34,504 nucleotides of DNA from a virus, in the IMG/VR virus record IMGVR_UViG_3300047474_000958, positions 1 to 34,504 of that record. One strand, 5' to 3'. The notes below the pieces were generated by a model. It did no database searches. It was given only the letters and a program-made list of their open reading frames with translations, and had not been told where the DNA came from. A program made the position numbers and the translations under genes. Numbering within the stretch: the stretch's first letter is position 1; each line of letters starts with the position of its first letter. Of this stretch, positions 14,107-21,100 are shown in pieces.

Positions 14107-15196
14107 TTTCTGTGTCCAAAGTTACGTTAGATCCTATCGGTATTCTAATCGATACGATTCCATTTACTTCTCTATAAAACCATATTTGACCAGCGCCCTG
14201 ATCTATGATAGTATTGTATTGAGTATCTTTATCAAATCCTGGAGCAATAGTTCCTATTATATCACTACCATCACCAGCACCAGCAGTTTTTCTATTGAAG
14301 ATACTTACTTCTTCCAGCGCCACCAAAACATCTTGTAAGAAATCGACGTCAAGTAAATCCATATCGAGTTCATTAAACTCTAAATCGTCTTCAGCTAAGT
14401 AATCATCAGCTAAGTAATCTGTATCGAGATCAGTGAAATCGAGAATATTGTTATCAACATTCCCAGTTCCATTTGTTCCTTCATCTTCTCTTTCTTTAAT
14501 TTCATCTGGTGGACTCACGATAAACATATTGTCTATCATATTTAAATTTATATTATTTAAAACAATTGGTTTAGTTGGTATAGTACTAATACTTGACACC
14601 ATTGTAGCTTGATAAGCTTCGGTTAAAGTTACAACTCCACCTTCGTTCGTTACTGTTATTTCTCCGCTTGGAGAACAATCACCATCAATAGTACATTCTG
14701 TTTCTGGTAGAAGTATAATTAGACTTCTTCCTAATTCATCTACTGATGTTGAAAAATCTGTACCCCTAATACCAATAGACGCAGTAGGAGTTTCAATTTT
14801 TATATTTTCTTTTGGTACTAATCCTAGTCTACCAGTAGAAAATCTAGCTGTTCCGGAAACAAAATTCATAGCCATTCTGGAATCAGCTTTTTTGTTTGGA
14901 TCATAATAATATTCGGTTAACGTTACTTCTGTATGCTCAGTTAATCTTACAACTGAATCATCCAAAAATTTCATTAATAATCTGCCGTCGACAGTTTGAA
15001 CATGGTCCATTTGTTGGACACCTAATCCAAGTTCAGTGATGATACTCTCACCTTGACGAGTTATACCACCACTGCCCTTGTGTTCTTCTATACCGCCTAT
15101 ATCATCAGCAAAAGCTACTGAGCTTAATAATAAACTAGTCGCCAGTATCTTTTTGCTTAATGTTAACAACAGCGTTTTCAGAATCAAATTCTGCAT
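14033..15196 (-). CDS. FecR-domain secreted protein
   Basis: The 387-residue product starts with a signal peptide (KKILATSLLLSSVAFA, cleavage near residue 30). Residues about 35-190 match the FecR domain: G-rich start, VQTVDGRLLMKFLDDSVVRL, an FVSGTARFSTGRLG strand, and IETPTASIGIRGTDF. A very acidic low-complexity stretch follows (about 250-290, with LADDYLAEDDLEF). The C-terminal domain ends SVIITIRQGG, like a curlin strand. FecR domains are periplasmic sensors or surface proteins, and they occur beside CHASE2 cyclases in some bacterial genomes. The ATG at 15196 has GGAG six bases upstream. The gene overlaps the curlin genes on both sides (62 and 74 bases). A C-x5-C pair (CTIDGDC) is present. 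Confidence 0.88.
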   Translation of the reverse strand: MQNLILKTLLLTLSKKILATSLLLSSVAFADDIGGIEEHKGSGGITRQGESIITELGLGVQQMDHVQTVDGRLLMKFLDDSVVRLTEHTEVTLTEYYYDPNKKADSRMAMNFVSGTARFSTGRLGLVPKENIKIETPTASIGIRGTDFSTSVDELGRSLIILLPETECTIDGDCSPSGEITVTNEGGVVTLTEAYQATMVSSISTIPTKPIVLNNINLNMIDNMFIVSPPDEIKEREDEGTNGTGNVDNNILDFTDLDTDYLADDYLAEDDLEFNELDMDLLDVDFLQDVLVALEEVSIFNRKTAGAGDGSDIIGTIAPGFDKDTQYNTIIDQGAGQIWFYREVNGIVSIRIPIGSNVTLDTENEGKKNNIIVGDGQSVIITIRQGG

Positions 15197-15863
15197 TAAT
15201 TACTCCATAACAACTGGTTATGCCTGTTGGACAAGTTCCAGATGATTGTAATATATCAATATCTCCATTACTACCAGTCCATTCCATTGTAAGAGACTGA
15301 TAAGCACCGTCTGACTGTGTTGTCAAAAAGTCATTAGAACTACCAATAACATCAACATTCCACGTTACATCATCTGCTTCGATATCAATATTCCAAGTAT
15401 TTGAGCCACCTGTAATATCTAAATCAAAGTCCAATCTTTCTGACGAAGCCGAATAACCCCAATCTATATCGAAGGTATTAGAACTTCCAGATATTGCAAC
15501 ATCAACGTCTGAACTATCAGCACTTCCACCGTAACCTACATTCCAGTCCCACACATTTGAATTCCCTGTTAATGATAAATCAACAGTTGTAGAATCAAAT
15601 AATGTCGGTCCATATATTTGGTTAAGATTACCAATCATATCAATATCAATAGTTAATGTATTACCAGTTAGAACCCAATCAGAAGCACAAGCTCCTGAAG
15701 ATACTGATCCACATAATTTATTGCCATAACCTACTTGGTCTATGGTTAAATTAAGCGTATCACCACTTTGATCTAGTAATATTTCATTATCATTAGTTCC
15801 AGCGTGTATTAACACAGGGCATAATAAAAGAGTAAATGCTATAAATTTATTCAACATTTTCAT
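15135..15863 (-). CDS. Curlin-repeat secreted protein (CsgA/CsgB-like), copy 2
   Basis: The 242-residue product has a signal peptide (MKMLNKFIAFTLLLCPVLIH, cleavage after HA near residue 21). The mature start EILLDQSGDTLNLTIDQVGY parallels copy 1 (INIEQSGDNLLLGIEQQGH). The centre is a regular beta-solenoid-like series with GNSN, GSSN, GGSN and GSSN turns each followed by a WD- or FDID-type strand. The end (VVNIKQKDTGD) is again curlin-like. Two cysteine pairs (CGSVSSGAC and CPTGITSC) may staple loops. GAGGAAAATAAAA precedes the ATG, and the start overlaps csgG by 17 bases. The Asp/Asn/Ser-rich central repeats differ from the Gln/Asn ladder of CsgA, so this could be a nucleator or a surface adhesin rather than the bulk fibre. 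Confidence 0.85.
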   Translation of the reverse strand: MKMLNKFIAFTLLLCPVLIHAGTNDNEILLDQSGDTLNLTIDQVGYGNKLCGSVSSGACASDWVLTGNTLTIDIDMIGNLNQIYGPTLFDSTTVDLSLTGNSNVWDWNVGYGGSADSSDVDVAISGSSNTFDIDWGYSASSERLDFDLDITGGSNTWNIDIEADDVTWNVDVIGSSNDFLTTQSDGAYQSLTMEWTGSNGDIDILQSSGTCPTGITSCYGVINAEFDSENAVVNIKQKDTGD

Positions 15864-16755
15864 TTTTATTTTCCTCTATCGCGTGAGAATCGTTTGTTCC
15901 ATCATCCTGATGGGGGTGACGATGCCCCGCTTCTATTTTCCAAAATCCTCTGTCGTGACCTTGGTATATTAGTTCCAAAACGGCAGCTTCAATCGTTGAT
16001 CGCAGCGATCTGGTTACCGATTCATTTTCAGTCATACCATCTTCTATTTCTACAAGGTTGGTACTCATATCGATAAATTTAAAAACATCGTAGCCACTTG
16101 CAACAGACAATATAGTCTTCGATGTTTGCACATTTAATAAAATCTCACCCGTCAATGTGCTAACGGCTCTTAAATGTACAGTTACTATGTCTCTTCTATA
16201 AGCTCTTTGTGAACCTACTCCAAGATATCTAGCTCCTGCTCCACCAGTCTCTATGTTAGTGTCAAATCCTATAACACCTCCTTCGAGAATAATACCGGCA
16301 AATAGTAAGGGCGCTAACCCAGTTTCATCCTCTTCACCGTACTGTTGTCTTGTTGTTCTAACAATTTGTCTTTCTCTTGTTAAATGGTCTATACCTACTC
16401 TTTCAACTACTCTAAACCATTTACCTCTACCTGCTGTTTTCAAAGCATCGATTAACATTGTGTCCGATCCTTGTGATACTGCAGTACTAAACATTGCTAC
16501 ATCGCCTTTTTGTTTTCTTTGACCAGTCTGATCATTAAACTTATAAACAGCTACAATTGGCTGTTTCTCTGGAGATGGCAACTCCAATAATTCTTGGTGT
16601 GTAGGTAAATGCACCACCACTGGTTTTTCTACACATTCACCCATAATTTTCATTAATCCTTTAGTACAACTATCAGTCATACTCGGAATTGAAGCACAGC
16701 TTGTTAATGTTGCTATGGCAATCAATGCACTTAGCTTTTTAACCACCTGATCCAA
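15847..16755 (-). CDS. csgG: Curli secretion channel lipoprotein CsgG
   Basis: The 302-residue protein is clearly a CsgG family member. CsgG forms a nonameric outer-membrane pore that exports curli subunits. A lipoprotein signal ends in LTSC (C20). Matches to E. coli CsgG include VAVYKFNDQTGQRK, MFSTAVSQGSDTML, WFRVVERVGIDHL, GGAGARYLGVG, STLTGEILLNVQTSKTIL and DRGFWKIEAG. In the constriction, F89 matches the conserved Phe of E. coli (NFSTAV), but the neighbouring Asn is Met and the Tyr site is changed. A His/Asp/Glu-rich tail follows. The start codon is not ATG: TTG at 16755, or GTG at 16746, which would give MVKKLSALIAIATLTSC. It overlaps csgF by 17 bases. Confidence 0.97.
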   Translation of the reverse strand: MDQVVKKLSALIAIATLTSCASIPSMTDSCTKGLMKIMGECVEKPVVVHLPTHQELLELPSPEKQPIVAVYKFNDQTGQRKQKGDVAMFSTAVSQGSDTMLIDALKTAGRGKWFRVVERVGIDHLTRERQIVRTTRQQYGEEDETGLAPLLFAGIILEGGVIGFDTNIETGGAGARYLGVGSQRAYRRDIVTVHLRAVSTLTGEILLNVQTSKTILSVASGYDVFKFIDMSTNLVEIEDGMTENESVTRSLRSTIEAAVLELIYQGHDRGFWKIEAGHRHPHQDDGTNDSHAIEENKNENVE

Positions 16756-17269
16756 CGCTACCAGCTCCTATTGGAATAACAATGGTTGTTTCAGATCCTT
16801 CGGAGTCAGTAATGGTCATAATAATAACATCTTCGCCTTGATTACATGCATACAAAGAAGCATCACATGTAGTTCTTTGATAGTTAATAGTATTTCCTTC
16901 AATAACAAAACTACCAAAGTTAGATACTGAACATGTTGGATCTGCAATATCACATTGTCTAAATAAATTTTCTACTAAGTCTTTACTAATTTGAGCATAA
17001 ATTCTACTTTCTAAATTTCTCATAAACTTAGCTAGGGTTGTGTTTTCGGCATCTCTTTGTGCTTGTAATAGAGCTGATTCTATATCATCTGCTATTGCTT
17101 TCTTACGAGAAAATTCTTGATTCTCGATAGTTAAATAATGCGAAGAAGTACCTATACCACTAAAAGAAGGACTTTTAAACTTATGAACTAATTCATCTGC
17201 AATTGCAATCTGTGCAGTAAAAAATAGTATTATAAGTAATACTCCTAAATGTGTTCCACTAATTTTCAT
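16739..17269 (-). CDS. csgF: Curli assembly factor CsgF
   Basis: The product has 176 residues with a signal peptide (MKISGTHLGVLLIILFFTAQ, cleavage near AIA). The mature start DELVHKFKSPSFSG matches the CsgF start (MTFQFRNPNFGG) that inserts into the CsgG pore. The LAKFMRNLESRIYAQI helix and the final TITDSEGSETTIVI strands also match. It is longer than E. coli CsgF (138), with an insertion containing two C-x6-C pairs (CDIADPTC, CDASLYAC). The ATG at 17269 has AGAAGAG before it, and a GTG at 17296 is less likely. CsgF and CsgG adjacent and overlapping indicate a working secretion-nucleation pair. No CsgE gatekeeper is found nearby. Confidence 0.9.
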   Translation of the reverse strand: MKISGTHLGVLLIILFFTAQIAIADELVHKFKSPSFSGIGTSSHYLTIENQEFSRKKAIADDIESALLQAQRDAENTTLAKFMRNLESRIYAQISKDLVENLFRQCDIADPTCSVSNFGSFVIEGNTINYQRTTCDASLYACNQGEDVIIMTITDSEGSETTIVIPIGAGSVGSGG

Positions 17270-17516
17270 TTTCTCTTCTCTTTTTTTCGTTTTCACGATA
17301 TTCTAATACAACATCAACCTTCTGTTGTAGACGTATTAAATCTTGATCTAACATCCGTGTCTGATCAATAACTCTTATAAGAGCAATATGCATCTTTTCT
17401 AATGCAGGGTCTATCTTTTCATTTATAAATTGCCAAATAAAGAATATAAAGTAACCCATTCCAACAGCCATTATAATTGGAAATCCGTAATCGGATATTG
17501 CTTGTGCTATATCCAT
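17259..17516 (-). CDS. Small membrane protein, holin/YvrJ-like, copy 2
   Basis: The product has 85 residues: a short N-terminus (MDIAQAISDYGFPIIMAVGM), one membrane span to about residue 30, then a long charged helix (LIRLQQKVDVVLEYRE) ending in Lys/Arg/Glu/Asn. The 'IsdyGFPi' start and layout resemble small phage YvrJ or BhlA-type holin-like proteins. It resembles the gene before it in layout (an acidic 'ADVGAPIAG' start and a single span), suggesting a diverged pair. The two genes are joined by a TAATG overlap, and the end overlaps csgF by 11 bases. It could be a holin, or an inner-membrane partner of the curli module. Confidence 0.7.
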   Translation of the reverse strand: MDIAQAISDYGFPIIMAVGMGYFIFFIWQFINEKIDPALEKMHIALIRVIDQTRMLDQDLIRLQQKVDVVLEYRENEKKRRENEN

Positions 17517-17812
17517 TAGTCTCTCCTGACGTCGAGTTTTCCATCCTCTATAAAGTTTTCTGCGCGGGCGACTCTTTCAATATCAGGTCGTAATTCTAAA
17601 GCAGATGAAACTAACATATCAATTTTTATCATTTCATTACTCATTGTTCTGGCTCGATTTTCTAAACTCTCACAAAAAATAGTAAGTGTTTTAATTTGGT
17701 CTACTATACCTTCTAGTATTTGTTTTAGTACTAGAAAAATAAAGAAACCCATGACTAATGCACCCGCAATAGGCGCACCAACATCAGCAATTAAAGTTAA
17801 AATCTCGCTCAT
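17516..17812 (-). CDS. Small membrane protein, holin/YvrJ-like, copy 1; likely leaderless
   Basis: The product has 98 residues: MSEILTLIADVGAPIAGALV leads into one membrane span (to about residue 31), then a helical tail (LENRARTMSNEMIKIDMLVS) and an acidic/basic end. It is the first gene of the curli operon. The ATG lies only five bases after a TATAAATA late promoter, where the T4 late start point would fall on the A of the ATG itself, and there is no ribosome site. A leaderless mRNA is therefore predicted. Its layout is similar to that of the next gene. Confidence 0.7.
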   Translation of the reverse strand: MSEILTLIADVGAPIAGALVMGFFIFLVLKQILEGIVDQIKTLTIFCESLENRARTMSNEMIKIDMLVSSALELRPDIERVARAENFIEDGKLDVRRD

Positions 17813-17817
17813 GTAAC

Positions 17818-17825
17818 TATTTATA
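17818..17825 (-). promoter_or_regulatory. T4-type late promoter of the curli/cyclase operon
   Basis: An exact TATAAATA octamer on the - strand lies between the IscA gene and the first holin-like gene. From here to 11259 all nine genes overlap or nearly touch, and no other promoter is evident. Late expression of the curli module is predicted. Confidence 0.7.
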
Positions 17826-17833
17826 AGGTTGGA

Positions 17834-18154
17834 TTATTCGAAATGAACAGAAACACCACATCCACATGCCATTGAAACATTTGGATTGGCGAATTTAAAC
17901 GATGTGTTTAAACCTTCTTTTTGAAAATCTAGGGTACTACCTTTTAAATAAGGTAATGAATCTGGATCTATGACGATAATAAACTTATCAAAGTCTAGAA
18001 TATTATCGTCTTGATTGATAGACTCGGCGAATTCTATGATATACTCATATCCACCACAGCCACCACCAGTTATTCCAACTCTAATAGCTGGGTCTAACAT
18101 TTCGTGGGTTTTTATCAGAAGATGCTTAATAGCCTCATCTGTAAGCTCGATCAT
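17834..18154 (-). CDS. A-type iron-sulfur cluster carrier (IscA/HesB-like)
   Basis: The product has 106 residues with the three conserved cysteines of A-type carriers: C33 in GGGCGGYEY and C97/C99 in ACGCGVSV. The DEAIKHL start and the 'DPDSLPYLKGSTLDF' strand also fit the fold. These proteins hold and deliver Fe-S clusters and are common auxiliary genes of marine T4-like phages. The gene overlaps the upstream small gene by one base (TAATG) and is probably driven by the late promoter at 18426. Why a phage needs it late is not known; a virion or host Fe-S protein is a possible client. Confidence 0.93.
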   Translation of the reverse strand: MIELTDEAIKHLLIKTHEMLDPAIRVGITGGGCGGYEYIIEFAESINQDDNILDFDKFIIVIDPDSLPYLKGSTLDFQKEGLNTSFKFANPNVSMACGCGVSVHFE

Positions 18155-18405
18155 TAGTGTTTAAATGCTACTTCAGTTGCTAATGATGTTGCAACACCAT
18201 GTAATTTATCAGTAGGATTTTTAGCAATATATGCTACTTCTCCAGCAGCTAAAGTTACAACACCTAACACTTCTCCCGCAGCAGATGTATATGTGATAGG
18301 TTGAACTGATGTTTTATTGTTTAGTACTCTCACTAGTTTAGCTCTTCCAACATCTGTTGCTGAAGCTAAATTAATTTCTGGTGCTAATATTTTAATTATA
18401 TTCAT
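18154..18405 (-). CDS. Small late, probably virion-associated protein (83 aa)
   Basis: The product is beta-rich with NLASATDVGRAKLVRVLNN, TYTSAAGEVLGVVTLAAGE and IAKNPTDKLHG. Similar short proteins are familiar as hypothetical, possibly structural proteins of marine T4-like phages. It has AAAGGAAAA before the ATG and an exact late promoter 21 bases upstream, so it is the first gene of a late unit. A structural role is inferred from timing and composition only. Confidence 0.72.
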   Translation of the reverse strand: MNIIKILAPEINLASATDVGRAKLVRVLNNKTSVQPITYTSAAGEVLGVVTLAAGEVAYIAKNPTDKLHGVATSLATEVAFKH

Positions 18406-18425
18406 TTGTTTTCCTTTTAAATTAG

Positions 18426-18433
18426 TATTTATA
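18426..18433 (-). promoter_or_regulatory. T4-type late promoter (18154 unit)
   Basis: An exact TATAAATA on the - strand lies 20 bases before the ATG at 18405, with a normal ribosome site between. It overlaps the stop region of the lysozyme gene and drives the small late gene and iscA. Confidence 0.78.
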
Positions 18434-18893
18434 CTTCTTCAAGCCTAGACATAAGTCTTTCTGCTCTATTAGTAACTTGTCTATACCACTTGGAATCTCT
18501 TCCTTCTACAGCAGCTTCTTTCCAATCACCACTTACTAAAGCAGCATTATGTTTCTTAAACTTACTTAATCTTGTTCGGCCCATATTAAACATCATGTTA
18601 GCAACTACTTGTTTAACTTCTTGAGGATAACCATCCCAACCATCATGTAATATCTTACAATCGTCTAGTACTGATTCTAAATCAGATTCGAATAGTTCTA
18701 CACATCTTTCTTCTGTGATTTCTGTTCCCAAAGGTTTTCCACTTTCTTCATCAGAATCAAGGATGAGATGGCCAATACCAACAGTAGGAAGACCAAGATG
18801 GTCGTGATAAATTTCAAGTACTTTTCCTTCGTCTATAGTTAATTGTTCTCTTAATTGATCTACATCAATATCTGTTTCTTTATTCCAAAACAT
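18429..18893 (-). CDS. e: T4-type lysozyme (GH24 endolysin)
   Basis: The product of 154 residues (T4 lysozyme has 164) cleaves the peptidoglycan glycan strand. The catalytic triad spacing of T4 (E11-D20-T26) is kept as E22-D31-T37, in IDEGKVLEIYHDHLGLPTVG followed by IGHLI. Further family elements are MMFNMGRTRLSKF and the AERLM end. No signal peptide is seen, so it needs a holin or another route to the periplasm; the holin-like genes lie just downstream in the next unit. Its ATG overlaps the upstream stop (TAATG) and it belongs to the late unit starting at 21118. A tail-associated role, as in T4 gp5, is less likely for a free-standing domain. Confidence 0.93.
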   Translation of the reverse strand: MFWNKETDIDVDQLREQLTIDEGKVLEIYHDHLGLPTVGIGHLILDSDEESGKPLGTEITEERCVELFESDLESVLDDCKILHDGWDGYPQEVKQVVANMMFNMGRTRLSKFKKHNAALVSGDWKEAAVEGRDSKWYRQVTNRAERLMSRLEEV

Positions 18894-19609
18894 TATTCTG
18901 GTTCTCCTATTGTCCCTGCATCTTCAGGCCAACCGAAAGGGCCAAAGTAAAATAAGGGTGTTGAATTATCGGCTAGTTTTTCTGGAGTATATCCACCTTC
19001 CATTACCCAGCCGGCTCTGTTGTCTCTTGTGACCCAAGCTTTTTGTATTTTTCCAGTTGGAATACCATACCATCTTTTACATCCACCATCATCACAAACG
19101 CCGGCTATGTGAGATCTTGTTTCTAGTGTTGGAACTTTAGCAACTTCATCGGCGAATCCTTCTATATCCCATCCATCACGAGCCCATTCAGATGATCCAT
19201 CTGGATCTGTCATATTCATACTCATTAATAAAGCACATGTATCTTTTTGATAATTAGGTACAATTTCTGCAATGGTGTCTATTTCTTTACTAAACATCGG
19301 TACTCTTATAAACACCTGAATCATAATTGGTTTACTATCACTTTTAGCTACATGAAAAAATCCAGGGCCAGTGAGGATGTAATCTTCATACAGATTTTTT
19401 ATAAAAAGTAGTGCTTGATATGCTGGAGTATTTCCATTTTTTTCTGCTTCTGATTCTATTTGATCAGCAATTTCTTGATTTTGAAATTCAGAATACGACT
19501 TATGGTACCACATCGGCCATTGATTCTCTTCCCAAAGAGTTTCCCATATTTCTAAAGATGGTGATGAATTATGATAATATTCGTGAGTTATATTTTGATG
19601 TGTAGCCAT
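18893..19609 (-). CDS. Unknown late protein (238 aa)
   Basis: I do not recognise the family. The N-terminal part is rich in Trp, His and Tyr (SLEIWETLWEENQWPMWYHK). A central beta-like domain has GPGFFHVAKSDSKPIMIQVF and the C-terminal part has CDDGGCKRWYGIPTGK and a GPFGWPED end. The C-x4-C in CDDGGC may bind metal or form a disulfide. It lies between the fibre-like protein and the lysozyme in a late unit, so a virion or host-interaction role is reasonable. The ATG is at a one-base overlap with the upstream stop. Confidence 0.72.
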   Translation of the reverse strand: MATHQNITHEYYHNSSPSLEIWETLWEENQWPMWYHKSYSEFQNQEIADQIESEAEKNGNTPAYQALLFIKNLYEDYILTGPGFFHVAKSDSKPIMIQVFIRVPMFSKEIDTIAEIVPNYQKDTCALLMSMNMTDPDGSSEWARDGWDIEGFADEVAKVPTLETRSHIAGVCDDGGCKRWYGIPTGKIQKAWVTRDNRAGWVMEGGYTPEKLADNSTPLFYFGPFGWPEDAGTIGEPE

Positions 19610-20832
19610 TATACTAACAACCTTAAGACAACCATTGAGTTTTGACCATCTCCTGTATGGCCTCCGGAGCCTCTAATTGTAAGAATTCTAGAAGGACTAG
19701 TGGTGAAGCCACCTTTAAAGCCTGATGTTGCAACTTCTTGATATTGGCCTAAAGCAAGTGCATATTTTGTAGAACCACCCGGAGTGCTTCCATGGTATCT
19801 TGATGTACTATTGTCAGTACCTTGAGTGTTATTAAAGATACTTGCTGCGTATGGTGTCATATCAGCAAATATCATCACTTCACCACTACCTAATAGTGAT
19901 CCCATGATTGCGCTTTGGTGTTCATAATCGTCTGATGCAAATGTAGCAGCTGATGCGACCCGGCCGTCAACCGCGGTTGAAGACGATGGTGATCTTATTA
20001 ATCCACACATATGAGTATAATTACCACTACTATAGTTTAGTCTATGATAACAATATCTTTCACCACCTTTACATATTTTAACATCTACTACTGTCCATCT
20101 ATCATGGCCGTCTTTGAGCTCTAATTGATAGTTAAGTAACGTAGTAGATGAAGTATTAATACTACTAGTACTCCAAGCTGGATACATTGCTGATGATGTA
20201 TATGGTTGTTGACCACTACTTGTTACAGCTATAGACCACATAATATCGCCTGGAGCTGCATGAGTTTTTAAGTCTATATAATTGGTATTATTAGGCGCTC
20301 TTTGACCGTGAACCTGAGCGTATTTTGGAAGATTACTATTTGTATCACTACTTCCCATACCTGATTGATAATTCTGAACTGCTTGTCCCGGTTTAAATGC
20401 ACCTACACCTTGATGATATTTAGTATTAGCAGTATTACCATCCTCACCAATAACAGCTGTATTTGAATTAAAGTTAGAAGTTCCAGCGTGTGGAACATTT
20501 GCTGTACCAATTAGATCACCATAAGAAACATTAGATAAAGATGTTTTTGGCACAGTTTTAGTTGGAGCACTACTAGAACTATATGTTGTTGTTAGTGTAT
20601 TAAATACAACTCCAGCAGTTTCGTATGGTAACTTTCCAGTATTCATTTTTGCAGTGCTAGTACTGCTTGCGTTTCTAGTAGGACTAGTAATTACACCGGC
20701 CACAAGAGTGTTATTTGCGCCTCGAACAGTTTCTCTAATAAAACTACTCATAGCAACCTCTCCACTTTCATTCTGAAACTCAGCTCTCAGTGCAGCTGCT
20801 CTAACATTAGTTGTAACATGCGACATTGGCAT
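19609..20832 (-). CDS. Ser/Thr/Asn/Gly-rich fibre-like virion protein (407 aa)
   Basis: The composition (Ser, Thr, Asn, Gly and Ala dominate) and the lack of signal peptide or enzyme motif fit a tail fibre or decoration protein. The N-terminal part contains AALRAEFQNESGEVAMSSFI, like the 'start of fibre' segments seen in marine T4-like phages. The rest is beta-rich, with a compact domain around DRWTVVDVKICKGGERYCYH that includes three Cys, and a hydrophobic end MVVLRLLV. It overlaps the small coiled-coil gene upstream by one base. The late promoter at 21118 drives it. Receptor binding is plausible but not shown by any motif. Confidence 0.6.
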   Translation of the reverse strand: MPMSHVTTNVRAAALRAEFQNESGEVAMSSFIRETVRGANNTLVAGVITSPTRNASSTSTAKMNTGKLPYETAGVVFNTLTTTYSSSSAPTKTVPKTSLSNVSYGDLIGTANVPHAGTSNFNSNTAVIGEDGNTANTKYHQGVGAFKPGQAVQNYQSGMGSSDTNSNLPKYAQVHGQRAPNNTNYIDLKTHAAPGDIMWSIAVTSSGQQPYTSSAMYPAWSTSSINTSSTTLLNYQLELKDGHDRWTVVDVKICKGGERYCYHRLNYSSGNYTHMCGLIRSPSSSTAVDGRVASAATFASDDYEHQSAIMGSLLGSGEVMIFADMTPYAASIFNNTQGTDNSTSRYHGSTPGGSTKYALALGQYQEVATSGFKGGFTTSPSRILTIRGSGGHTGDGQNSMVVLRLLV

Positions 20833-21098
20833 TATCGTATAATCTCCGATATGTGATCTTCAAAGGCCTCAATCTTTGAGGTGCGATTAGGCCAGAGAAT
20901 ATATTCTTTTTCTGGATTCTTTTTTAAGTTTGAGAGTAATGGAAGTATTGCATTATAAAGATTGTTAAGCTTATCTTCCAATACTTTTACTTCGGCTTCG
21001 GTAGTAGAAGCTTTTGTACTAATTTGTTGTACGGCTTCCAGCTCGCTTTCATCAACAGCTGTAAAACCAAAATCAAATTTTAATAGATCATCTGCCAT
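20832..21098 (-). CDS. Small conserved-looking coiled-coil protein (88 aa)
   Basis: The start MADDLLKFDFGFTAVDESEL and the later NLKKNPEKEYILWPNR are segments I associate with a conserved hypothetical protein of T4-like marine phages. A predicted coiled coil lies between (about residues 32-58). GAGGA precedes the ATG by 7 bases and a late promoter lies 19 bases before the ATG. It is followed directly by the fibre-like gene, so an assembly or chaperone role for that protein is possible; this is inference. Confidence 0.78.
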   Translation of the reverse strand: MADDLLKFDFGFTAVDESELEAVQQISTKASTTEAEVKVLEDKLNNLYNAILPLLSNLKKNPEKEYILWPNRTSKIEAFEDHISEIIR

Positions 21099-21100
21099 AT

